Below the pieces are notes generated by a model. That model had not been told where the DNA came from, made no database searches, and saw only the letters and a list, made by a program, of their open reading frames with translations. Positions 11,601 through 23,600 of a stretch of DNA of 64,000 bases are shown here, one piece after another (position 1 is the stretch's first letter; each line of letters opens with the position of its first letter). Source of the DNA: Cocos nucifera (lineage: Eukaryota > Streptophyta > Magnoliopsida > Arecales > Arecaceae); assembly GCA_006176705.1 (NCBI GenBank), contig QRFJ01000387.1, positions 124,001 to 188,000 on the forward strand. The letters run 5' to 3'. Position numbers and translations under genes: made by a program.

Positions 11601-14600
11601 TGGCATGGCCCATTTGAGGTTGTTGCGGGCCATGCCAGGCACGGCCCACAATGGTTCCAAATGGGCCGCGCCAGGCATGGCCCATTTGGGCTAAAAAAAA
11701 GAAAGAAAACGGGTCTGACGGGCCAACGAGCCATGCCAAGCCCGGCCCGTCAATTCTCGAGCCTAGGGCCGTGCTGGGCAAAGGGTTTGGCATTCCCGTG
11801 GCATGCCGGCATGGCCCATTTAGTAGCTGGGCCGTGGTAGGCACTGCCTGCTACAGTATTCGGCCCGTTGGGCCTAGGCCAGGCACGGCCCGATGCCCAA
11901 CATTAATGAGAACATAGAAAAAGAATAGACAAAAATTAAGTAGGAAATCAAAAGAAAATATAAGAAAGCTAACCTCTTAGAGGACTTAAATGAAGAAATC
12001 CTAATAACCAACAAAACAACAATCAACCAAAAATATAAATAAAAAAAAGGAATATGATTAAATCCACATATTTCAAACTTAAACTACATTAGTAGTTTTG
12101 AAGAAGTCAATAGGTAAATGATATTGGGTGGGGAGGAGGGAGGGTGGCACAGGTTTTTTATCAAAGGAATTTGGAATAAAATGAGGTACAAAAGGCAACC
12201 AGGATAAAAGGGCAAGCAAAAAATAGTGGACGGTGACAAATGATACCAAGGAATTTGGAAGACATAAGAAGGCTAAAGAAGATGCAAAAAAATTTGCAAG
12301 TCTAAAAGTTTAACATATTATAATTTATATAATATATTGAATTTAGAGGAATATGAAAATCAAACTTATAGATTAGTTGGAATGAGGGTGAGCATGTCTA
12401 ACAATATTAATTAAATTAGTTGCATCAGGAATGAGGATATTAGATATTGCAAAGGATAAAGAGACTGCAAAAAGATGGAAAGGATATTTTAAGAAACTAT
12501 TAGAACTGGCATAGTTTGTCCAGCTTCTTTATGTTTAGTATAAAAAAACTTAAATGGAGATAGCTTCAAAAATAATACAAACATCCACGCACTAGCGTGA
12601 GAAAATAGCCACCTAAGATTCAAAAAATCATTGATGATAGTTGATTAACCTTTTTAATGAGATTAAAAATACTAAGAAGTAGAGATGTGTCATGACACCC
12701 ATATACAATAGTAAAGATGTGCAAAATTATTACAAATTTCACATACCAAGCAAATCTATGAGCGACAGAAAATGCCAAGGAAATGATCACAACTACAGAT
12801 GATGAAAACTTTTTTTAAGCAAAACAAGGAGAGAACACCACACATTTCATTAGAAATGAAGCAAGTAACAAAGAAAAACAAAAAGCAAACCAAAACAAGG
12901 AATGAGGAAAAAACAAAGAAAAGAAATAAGAGAAAGAGGAGGCAGGGGAGCCAATCTAGCCAAACAAGCCCCTACAAAGCCCAACATATAGCAGCCCCAG
13001 CGCAACCCTTTAACATAGCAATCCCAACCTGAACCAAACTGTTGGGCTTGTGCAACCTAAAGAAACAAGCCACCCGCTCAATCACTAGCAAGTCCATTAA
13101 TTCAAAAATCAAAAGAATCAGGCTAGACTCCACCCAGCTGGCTTCCCTATGCAGAGTCTTAAAGGCATAAGAGCTGTCACCCACATGCTCTTTGCATAAG
13201 GGACTGCAAGCCACCCTCCTTTGCACCTTTCAAAATCCAGGACCTCCTCAACCTTGGGCACCCCCCCGAGTTACCTTGGCCCAAATCTGCACCTTCGAGA
13301 GGGGGCCCCTTTTGCCATCTCATCAATGCCTTCTCCACTGACGCCTTTGGTATCACGCTACCAATATCCAACACTTCATCCCAATCGCTTTAGACCAACT
13401 ACCTCCCTCACCTATGCTGCCACAAGCCTCCTTACCCTCTTTCCCACCCTCAAACATGTTGAGAACACCATCAACACTTCCATCGCAATTGCTCTTTCGC
13501 CAACCACTGCATTAGGCTTGGCATCGCATTTGTACCACACAATAGGTGTAAACACCAAAGGAGAGAATTGTCGTCCTAGACATCCCGACTTCTCTACCGG
13601 ACTTTTTGGCTAGAGGCACACCCCATTCCTTCACAAATATCTGGTATAACCAATTCGGACATATGCCACAAAGGCCAATGATGGAGGCAATTTTCTTAAT
13701 TACACAATTAAATTAAAAAAATGAAAAGAAAAAAAAATCTATAAATGGTCTTCATCAATTTAGGGAAAGCTTATAGGAAAGTAAGAAAGCTAAAATGGTG
13801 AGCATTATGCATTACGAAGAAAAGGAAGGCAAGGTTGGTATATTGAAATAGAGGAAACATATGTTGGAGCAATAACAGGTGTTAGGCATGGAAGGTATAT
13901 TTTTTTATCATTGTAGCTTACACTATAGCCCTACACCAAAGACTTGCACCTAGTTAATTTTTTATGCCTATCATAGATCAACATGCTACTAACATTCAGG
14001 AGCATGTGCCATGCTGTATGTTACGTCTTGATGTGGTATTGATTGATGAGGAGAGGAAAAGATTAAAAACTAAATTGAATTTATGAAGGAAATATTAGAA
14101 GACCATACTTAAAAACCAATAGAACAAAACTAGAATATTTAAATGCAATTGCAATGAAAAATAAAAAACAAAGTTGGTGGCCCAATCAAGATTGATTGAC
14201 GAAAAATAGCAGAGTAACCAATTTATTATCTACAAGCTTTTGCACAAGATAATAAAGAGATATATGAAACTGCTTACAATACAATTTGAGTTGATTGGAT
14301 GAAGTGAAGAGGTGCTTATCAGGTATCATATGACTGACATATGTTGTGGCAAATCAAAAGGAAGTGTATCAAATGTCAACTAGGCCTAACAGATTGTATG
14401 GCTTAAAATCTTACGCAATAACAAGGTCCAAGGAAAAAGCTTAACACGGGAAATGCAAGAATGTTGAGATGGATGAGTGGTCAAACTAGAAAACATAGAG
14501 TACAGTGGAGGAAATTTAGGAGTTGCACCAATTAAGGAAGAAATAATGAAAACTTGATTGAGATGTTATCAATGTATTTATAATATCTTAGTGTCAAAAG

Positions 14601-17600
14601 GCCCTGTGCTTTACATCTATCCCACGCCTATCTAATGGACTTGCTTATGTGCCCTAGCAGAAAAAGACAAAAGGCTTCCACCAAAAGCAATGCTGAGGCA
14701 CCTCAAATTCACTCCCCTATTTGATCCACTTCCCTACATTATTGTTTAATGGGTTCTAATGGAAAGAGATGAAAGCCTGAAGCAATGTTGGAGTATCTCA
14801 AAAAGATATCTTCCTTTCTTGATGGAAGGGTTTTTTAAAGGTGTCTTAAATAAATCAATGGCCATTTATGATAGACCATGACAAGAACTACCACATACCT
14901 TACCTCTAGAGCATTTCAACAGAACAAAGCTTGGAAATTTCTTGTCATCTAGGTGCATTGGCACTCGGGTCCTACTAATTTCTAACATGTTACAATCCCT
15001 CATCTCCTTTAATAAGAAGTGTTTACAATCAAGAAAGTTCCATTCAACAAGAAGTTGCACAATTTATGTCCTATTTTTACATCGAAACACCCATTGCCAG
15101 TGAGTGGATAAATGAAAAAGATGAATATCAATTTTATATATGTCTAAAATTGGTAGTACACCAATGTTCTGGTATTACAATCCACGGATTTTTAAACTAC
15201 ACGCAGATAGTTGGGATTAAGTTGCACCTAGTAGTTGCTTGAGGCCACTAAATCAATAGGGGCAATTATCTTATTTTAGCACTTTTCTCCTTAATCAGCA
15301 AATAAATACATGACAACACCGTACATTTGTGTGGCATATTTGGATTAATGGTTGCAAACAGCAGTTCTGGCTATATTGCTTAACAAATTTGCAGATTTAT
15401 TGTCATAATGGTGTACACATGGGAAATCTTAAACTCCTATGAAGTATGCCACAAATATGGGACATGGATGCAACATGATATGAATATACAGATATGACAA
15501 ATTATGAAAACATAGGATATGACATGACTAGGATGCATCAATGAATAAATACATTCAGACATGCATGATATATACACATGTATGTAAAAAGGAATCCATA
15601 GAACACAGTAGACTATCAACATAATGCAGTCCATACTTTATGATATAGCACAACTTTTACAAGCTCATCATTTAATCATTAAAGATCTTGACCTCAATTC
15701 ATACTTCATATTTAGCTAACATCACAGACTACAAACCAACCACCCATCTTTAAAAGGCCAACATCAAATAAGGAAAGAGAACGATCTCCCTCTTATTTTT
15801 GGAAGTATTGGGGGAGGTACCTGGGAAATATGTCAAATTGGATCTGAGAAGTATGCGAGTGTTTTTCTAATTTTGAAAAATAAGATACCGTACACAAGTA
15901 TCAGGCATACAACCGAGAAGTATCCAACAAGCATCAGTAGTTGATATGTATCTAATATGGATATGCATGTGATTTGAAGATCCATGTTGCAAGAGGAGGT
16001 GGTTCTTTTATTTTGTGTACAAGTGTCAGGTCTTCTAGACCAAACAAAAGTACCAATGACAAACCTTGCAGCTAACTTAGCATCAGAACCACCCAAGAAT
16101 GTGCAATTGTCAGTACCCTAATCAAGGATTACAATATCGTGATTATTGAAAGGCCCAATGCAAAAAGTATAGGTCGATTTATAGCAAATTCAATTGTTAT
16201 TTGCATAAATGGCCTTCAATAAGTAACAGCTGTAGAATGTTTAAGTGGTCCAGCATGAAGATAAATCAGTGTACACCATTTATCACTCATGTTAATATTG
16301 GAAAGAAAGGAATTCACATATCCTATATGCAAGTTGTCAATTTCCAACATATCTTTCCCATGGCCAAACTAAGGGCCTCTTGGGAAGGTCTTATGGCGAT
16401 ATGCACCAATTTCCATGCAACTAAAATATGGTTGGAAGGTAATTTAGAGATAGTGATCCACTAGTTTAGCAAGTTGTCCATCGTAAGCCATATTTACTAT
16501 CCTCTTCTTCTTGATATGTAGCCCATGACCAAGCCTGATTGTTATTTTCTGCATCTCATGCAGATAAGTAATCAATCAGCTAACAGGCTAGCAGGTTGGG
16601 ATATTGCTAGGGGTGGCAGCAGGGTTTCCTCCTCCTTAGCTCTTGTCACTTATCAAGATGTTTGGGGGTGGTTATTGATCATTGAATGTCAGTTTGACTG
16701 ACACTCTGGCATCACACACCCATTTAAAACATGATTTAAGCACTAAAACTACAAGGCAAAATGACCCCAATAACCATTATGCAGAGAAAAAAAAGGGGAA
16801 AAAATAGAAAAGAGTTTTGGGCATCCCAGTATGGAATCAACACAAAGCCTTGTACCATGTGTCAATACAGGCAAGACCGGTAACGTATCAGTCCAGCCAA
16901 AAACCGGTACGAAACCTGGAACTCGTATTCAAATTTTAAAACTTTGCCTCGCATCACTACAAAATATTATTATGTCAGTTTTCATCAAAACTTGATAATT
17001 AGAGATAACTGGCATATAGAATCAAGCAACTCTCAATATTCTTAGCATCATCCATCAATTTCTGAAAGAAAAAAAAAATCCTTAAGATGTTACATAAATT
17101 CATTACAACCATATCTGGGTGGGCATTCTAATAAGCGAAAGTTCTATGAGCTTCTAAAATAGATTATATAGGGAGCTTCCAACACAGTTTTAAATACTCG
17201 GCACCGAACCTCATGCAATATTTGAAACCGACACCCAATCTTCTTGGCATTTCAGCAATGATGAGCCATTGATAGAGATAAATTCCTTTCTGGGTACACA
17301 TTCTAATAGGCAGAAGTTTTATAAGCTTCCAAAATAGGTCATATAGAGACATTCAGCCAAGAGTTTAAATATCAGTACCGAACCTCACAACATGTTTCTA
17401 TTGGAACGGTATGGTATTGATACAGTGGTCCACGCCAAGTTTAACAGCTACCAAAAAAAAGAAAAAACAAAAGCTGCCACATCACACCAGTATGGTTGGT
17501 ACAGTACTACCAGTTTACACCAATACACGCTGGTAGAAACTGATACATATCAATACAAAGAGTTTTTTCAACATCTTAGCAGCCATACAGATGTTGGTTT

Positions 17601-20600
17601 CATGTAGAAACAGTGCGCTATCAGTTGTACCATCCCATTCCAGTGGTTTTGAAAGCATCGATTCCACAAAACTCAGGCTAGCAGGGGACGCATCAACATC
17701 TATGAGAACCAAAGTATGGAGCACCATCAAAATTGCAGTGCAGAAACTAAATATTGTTCATGATGAATCAACTTTATTTAATAGATTACGTATTCAACTA
17801 AAGAATTTTCTAAACAATATCACAATTCAAAATCAAATTTAGGCCCAATAAAGTACAAATGGGATAGTGTATGCTTCACACATCATAATGTATGGTTAGA
17901 TTACAGGCTGCTAAAATTTAGGATAAATTCGTTATGTTTATAATAGAATAAACATATTGTATCATTTTACATTGATTTCCTTGCAAAAGGAAAAATATAT
18001 TATAAACTAATAATTCACATGCAAAGCACATGCTTCAACTACTACAATTTAGAACTAAATGGTCCCTATTCCCTAATAAAGAAGGGTTCTTTAATCTTTG
18101 TTACATTGTTTGTAGATGACTGCTTGTTGGTGGGCTGGGCAACTGTCCAGAGTGCAGTCTGCCTCATGAGCATCACGAAGGGTTATTGTCTTGCCTCGGG
18201 GCACAAGGTGAATCTTAGCAAGTCAGCGGTCATGTTCAGTCCGAGAATGAAGGCTCAGTTGAGACAGATGATTGGGGATAGATTAGGGATCATGGAGCAA
18301 AGCAGCACTTGGCATTATCTAGGGGTTCCCATCGCAGGGCACCGGCCAAGGAGAGCAGAATGTTCACCAGTGGTGCAGGCGATCTAGGAGCAGAATGAGG
18401 GCTGGCAAGCTAAAGCCCTATCCATGATGGGCAGGGTGATTCTAGTTAGGTTGGTCCTCAGCTCGATGCCTATCTACCTTTTGTCAAACACTATTATGTC
18501 GAAGATCTATTTGGTGAAGCTTGAGTAGTACTTCAGAGGTTTTAGATGGGGCTCACACAGGCTAACTACTGGGGTGCACCTAGTGGCGTGGGACATGGTC
18601 TGCCAGCCGACCAATGATGGAGGTCTCGATATTCAGTCATTATCAGTGAGACGTGAGGCCCTGTTGGCTAGGCATGCTACCAAATTCCTTTTGCAATCGG
18701 AGACTTTGTAGAGCAAGGTGATGAGGGCTAGATATGGTCTGTGGACCTTTGGCATGGACATTCGTATAAGTTGGAGCGTTCATTTATGTGGAGGGAGATC
18801 TGTGGCCATGCCCCTAAGGTATTGGCTTGAACGAGATGGCTAATTAGGGATGCTCAGACAGGGATTTTCTTCATGATTCCTGCCTTGCCAACCTCCCCTT
18901 GATCAGATGGCCTACCTTCATCAGTGTGGAGGCTAGGGAATCCATGCAAATGTGCAAATTGTTCAGCTCAGATGGCACGGGCTAGGATGTGGATGGGGTT
19001 TCTCAGCTCTTTGGCGCCCCTCTGGCAGAGACAGTTATCCATGGTAGTTCCCTTCATGGCAGCCATGACATTAAGGTTTGAAGTTCCTTCTGCAATTAGA
19101 GGGTGAAGGTGGCAGATCTTTACAACATATATTAGGGGGGACCATCCAAGCATTTTGATGGCATGTGGATCTGGAGATTTAGGATGCATCTGAGGGTGAG
19201 CTTGTTTCTATGGAAGGTGGCTTGGGATCACCTCCCTACCAAGGTAGTTTCGAGAGGTAGAGGGATCGACCTTCTGCTCGCCCATCCACGGTGCCTGTTT
19301 GAGGAGATTGTGGAGCATGAACTGTTTATGTGCCCTAGAGATAGGCAGATTTGTCAGATGGCAGGGTTTACCCTAGGTGCCCACGTCAAGTCACCGGTTG
19401 GGGCATTCCTTGGTCTCTTGCGACAAAGCATGCAGTCTAAAGCATCCAAGCAGGGCAGTGTTCAAGGTGTTTATATTGTCTATCACATTCAGTTATCCAG
19501 GAACAGCTTCGTGTTCAACCTAAGGAGAGATCCGGCTAAATTTATCCTAGAGAGAGCTTCGAGTCAGGCTTCTGAGTTTACCCACCTACCATCGACAAAT
19601 CTGACCATGAGGTTGTCATACATCTAGGGCCCCTCCTGCTGCTTACGCAGCATCCCAGCAGATCTTTATCACCGAAAAGCCCTCACCTGCGACCTACCTC
19701 AAGGTTAGCTTTGATGATAGCATGGTCAATAGCAGTGGTAGAGCTGGTTTTGCCATCCATGGACCAGATTCCAGACTTATCGCCGCTAGTGGTAGTCACT
19801 TTTTTGAGCCCACTATCCCAAGAAAGGAGTTGTGGGTGGCCTAGGATAGTATCATTTTTGTAAGGCTGACTTTGAGGGGCTGACTCCCTTATTATCGAGA
19901 GTGACTCGGCCATGGAAATGAGTTGGATGTGAGGCCACCTGAGGGAGGGCCCCACACACCCACTACTGGCTAACATTTGGAGACTACCGAGGGGGGCTGC
20001 ATTTGTGGATATTCGGCATGTCTATAGAGAGGTGCACAATGCCGCGGACTAGATCGCATCTTTCATTGCAGAGCACTCTGACAATGTTTTGTGGACTGAC
20101 CAAGGGACTACTCTTGGACCTTTCCATGATATTTTGTTTTATGATCTTCTTGGACGTATTCACACCAAACTTGCATGAATACTCCATCTTAGTAAAAGAA
20201 AATAAAAAAGAAAAAAGAAAAAAAGCACCCACAAAGAGAAGGGAAGGCCTAAGATAACATGGATGGAAGTTGTTGGTGTTAGATATATGTGCCCTAGAAG
20301 CCAGAATTGGCTGACACTTGTAATACACTTCTAGGGGCAAAATTATAATTTTGACTAAAATCAATAAATGGGTTATTTTCTATCATATATGTGTATTTAG
20401 TGTCTGTGATACATCCTTTGAGTTAATGGCAATGATAATTCATATTTTCAAGAGTTGAAAATTTAAGACATGAATAATCATTATTAACTCATAAATTGCT
20501 CCCGACCATAGGATCATCACGAGGATGGTGATTGATCTGGAAGGTTGGTGTACAATCGCTTCTCTTTAGTAGATGAGTCTTGAGTCTACGGTGTGGAGAC

Positions 20601-23600
20601 ACCGGAGCGAGAGTACAGGTACTCGTTAGAGAACGAGGGCACTGAGCGTGACCACCTCGAGTAGTCATTAGGGAGTCTACCTTCTCGTCAATGACTGACT
20701 CGATGCTGCAGTAGTGTGTCTGGTTCTTTGACCTGAGGTGCATCGGCAGTTCACCTTGAGGGTGTTATAGTTTGACTACACCATTACTCGGTCTCCTAGC
20801 CATATGGAACCCTGAGGTGTATGTTGGCTATAGCATGTTCATTGTAGGAACTGGATGGCATCAAGATGGAATCTATCTACCTCGGTGGTAGAGGAGCAGC
20901 CCTATGATAATCATGAGAATCAAGTCCAGAAGCCCATGGCCATGGCAGAGTGAAATAATAGAAAGAGTTTCTATTTAGATTTTCACATTGGACTCGAATC
21001 GAATGATTACATCATATGACAGAGACTAGGGTTTGACGAGTTCACCTAAACCCTAATCTGATCGGGGCTCAAGATAGAAGAACTGAATCACACAGGTAGC
21101 TGCACCAAGAGGTTCGCATTCAGCTCTGATGGGTTGCCACCATATACTGCTAGGTGTCACTGGTGGATTTTGGGAGCAATTAGAATGATTTAGATGATCG
21201 AATCATTCTAGCTATTCGAATCAGAAGAGTTCTGATCCATCGAAAGGAGTTTCGATGATGTCGATGATAGAGATCATGACATATCCCATTACCATACAGA
21301 ACTGAACCTAACTGGGTCACACAAACAAGGGTTTGAATCTGGTGATCATCAATTGAACTGATCTAGTTCAATTGATCTGAATGAGATTCAATTAGGTTCA
21401 AGGAAATCGTGCTAGCACTCGATTGAACCTAACGTTCTTCTTTTGCTATCATAAATAAGTTGTCCTGTCTGAGCCAAAGGAGTTTGTGCTCAATCAGAGG
21501 CCTTCATATGGTCTGACTGGAGGTTGTCCAAGTCAGAAAAGGTTGTCTTATTTTGTAAGACATTACCTGCCATTTTTGGTTACCTGTCATTTCTTGTTCT
21601 TTGACTTTGGTCAAAAGTCTACCTTTGACTGGTCAAACGTTGACCATTGACACTTTGACTTTCGACCACATGTCATGCACCTATTGGAGAGCTGGTGGGG
21701 GCCTGTCCCCCTGCCAGAACCTGGCAAGGAGAAGGGCGCACGCCACCCTAGGCGTGCGCCCAAGTTGGAGGCGCCTAGGAGTCCTTGTTGGACAAGGACT
21801 GGCGTGCGCCCAAGTTGGAGGCGCCTAGGAGTCCTTGTTGGACAAGGACTCCATCTCCTTTTTGGATTCCAATTAGAGTTTTTCTAAGAACCAACTTTGA
21901 CTGGTCTTAGGCGCCCTCTAAGGAGGAATCCAGGGGACTCTATTCCCACCAATCAGATTTAGATCTGATTTCACAAAGGGTTGTGATTGGTTGAGAAGAA
22001 GAGGAGTTAGATCACAGCTAGTCTATAAATAAGACCCTGTACCCAACTCAGATTGATATGAGATTGAAGTTAAGAGTTTCCATACGCCCCAAGGCTGCCT
22101 CTCCCCTCCTCCACGCCAAACCACCTTCTTCCCTTGCTCTCCACGTCCAAAAGGAGTTTTGGATTTTTGTTGATGCGATTCAAGCAAGAAAAAGGCGATC
22201 AAAAGCTAGAAGGCTGCACTGCTGCAAAGGACAACTGTTGATCTTCAAAAGAAGTTTTGAAGATCCTCCAGATCAGATCCAGATCTGATTTTTGGAGACG
22301 TGATAGAGAAGAAGAGGATCTCTAGATCCAGCCCGAGTGGATACCGGTAGAGGCCAGGCGCTTGCGTGGCTAGATCCAGAACCTTCCGCTGCATACAGGA
22401 TCATCAACAGGATAATAGGATTACCCAAATCAGGTAAATTAAATTTGATTTAATTTATCTTTATTTATTTTATTTATTAAAATAATATTAATTAGATCTG
22501 AAACATCCCAGATCTGATATAGATCAAAGAGAATTTTTGAAATATATCTCTTGATCCGATCAGATCTGAACGAACCTGGACCAAAAAATCAAGATTTTCC
22601 TTCAGTTGGAAGGAAAAAAGAGCTCATAATAACATCAGAGATAGCTTTAAATAGGATAATGAGCAAACATTCATAGAGAAGACCATAAATAGTTGTGAAA
22701 AGGTTAAATGACAATGTTTTATGGTTACAGATGTTAAGATTAGTGGTGCTCTCAAGCCTTGGAAGGCCACGAGAGGAGTCAGGGTGTTAGCTCCGGAAGA
22801 TTAGAACAGGTGTGGTCCTAGGGCTAGAAGCAGTTTGATCCTAGAGTGGAGGTTCAGCCCTCCACGATCATGAGGCCCTAATTTGTGGGCTCATGGAGGC
22901 TAATCATAGTTTGGACCAGATTTAGGTCCATGGGGTTGCGTGCATGATCAGACCATGGGTGTACATGGCTTTGGGTGAGTGCATTCGGACTAGGTTGCCC
23001 TAGAGAGTTTTTTACGGATTGGGTTGTGGTCCATGTATAGGTATATATATATACATGTATATTGTAAACCCTAATATAGAAGAGATCAATATAGTCGTTT
23101 TCTTCCACATCTCTCTCTAGTCTTTCACACGCCAAGATGCCCCATGGAGACGCGCCCCTCTTCCTTCAACCTCAACAGGACGTCAAGAGATCCTGCACAA
23201 CAATTGGTATCAAAGCGTTCTTGACGAGGAGGCGTGAAGGAAGAAAAGAACAAATCCAGTACAGGAAAATAGGGGATTCAGATTCATGAAAAAAAACTTT
23301 TGTTTTTTTTGGGGGGGGAGCAGGGCCCCCTTTCTTCCTCCCAATTGGCGGCCTATCCGACAATTGGCCGCCGATCCCAGGCACTGGCGACAGATTCCGG
23401 CGATTAGGTGGTCGAGCGCAGCGTGCAGAGGCGGCGGTGCTCGCGTGCAAGATGGCGGAGATCCGGAGGGGGCGACACGGCGGTCTTCTTCTCTATGAAT
23501 GTTGCAAGACAACGGCTGCGTCGACTCCGACAGTGGCGCATAGGCAGCGGCGCGCATGCGAGCAGCGGCGACCAAGCCGACAGTGGTGGCTGGTGGAATG

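Larger units (their letters stand above)
9430..11905 (-). mobile_element. decayed hAT (Ac-like) DNA transposon
   Basis: Minus-strand reading gives a BED zinc finger followed by a broken hAT transposase and ends near 9430 with a hAT-like C-terminal stretch. The upstream side (11560-11903) carries GGGCC-rich repeated words, common in subterminal regions of plant hAT elements. The right end is put near 11903 by the end of that GC-rich block. The left end is obscured by the foldback element and TA repeats. No 8-bp target duplication was identified. Confidence 0.65.
20277..22604. mobile_element. solo LTR, 2.3 kb, with 5-bp target duplication
   Basis: The left end is TGTTAGATATATGTGCCC and the right end TTTTCCTTCA, giving the usual TG...CA borders. 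Both are flanked by the same five bases, GTTGG (20272-20276 and 22605-22609). No internal coding region is attached, so this is a solo LTR left after recombination between two LTRs. A TATA-like box at 22024 and the beginning sequence suggest a copia-type LTR. The copia element at 50335-57490 has a similar LTR end, CTTTCCTTCA. Superfamily assignment is inference. Confidence 0.75.

Noticed and set aside
11525..11917. Overlapping open frames in the GGGCC-rich block on both strands.
   Set aside because: All frames stay open because the block is a GC-rich repeated sequence without stop codons; no protein motif is present.
13221..13613. A 130-codon plus-strand open frame inside the RTE LINE.
   Set aside because: No recognisable domain or conserved context; it is in an inserted repeat and is probably a chance frame.
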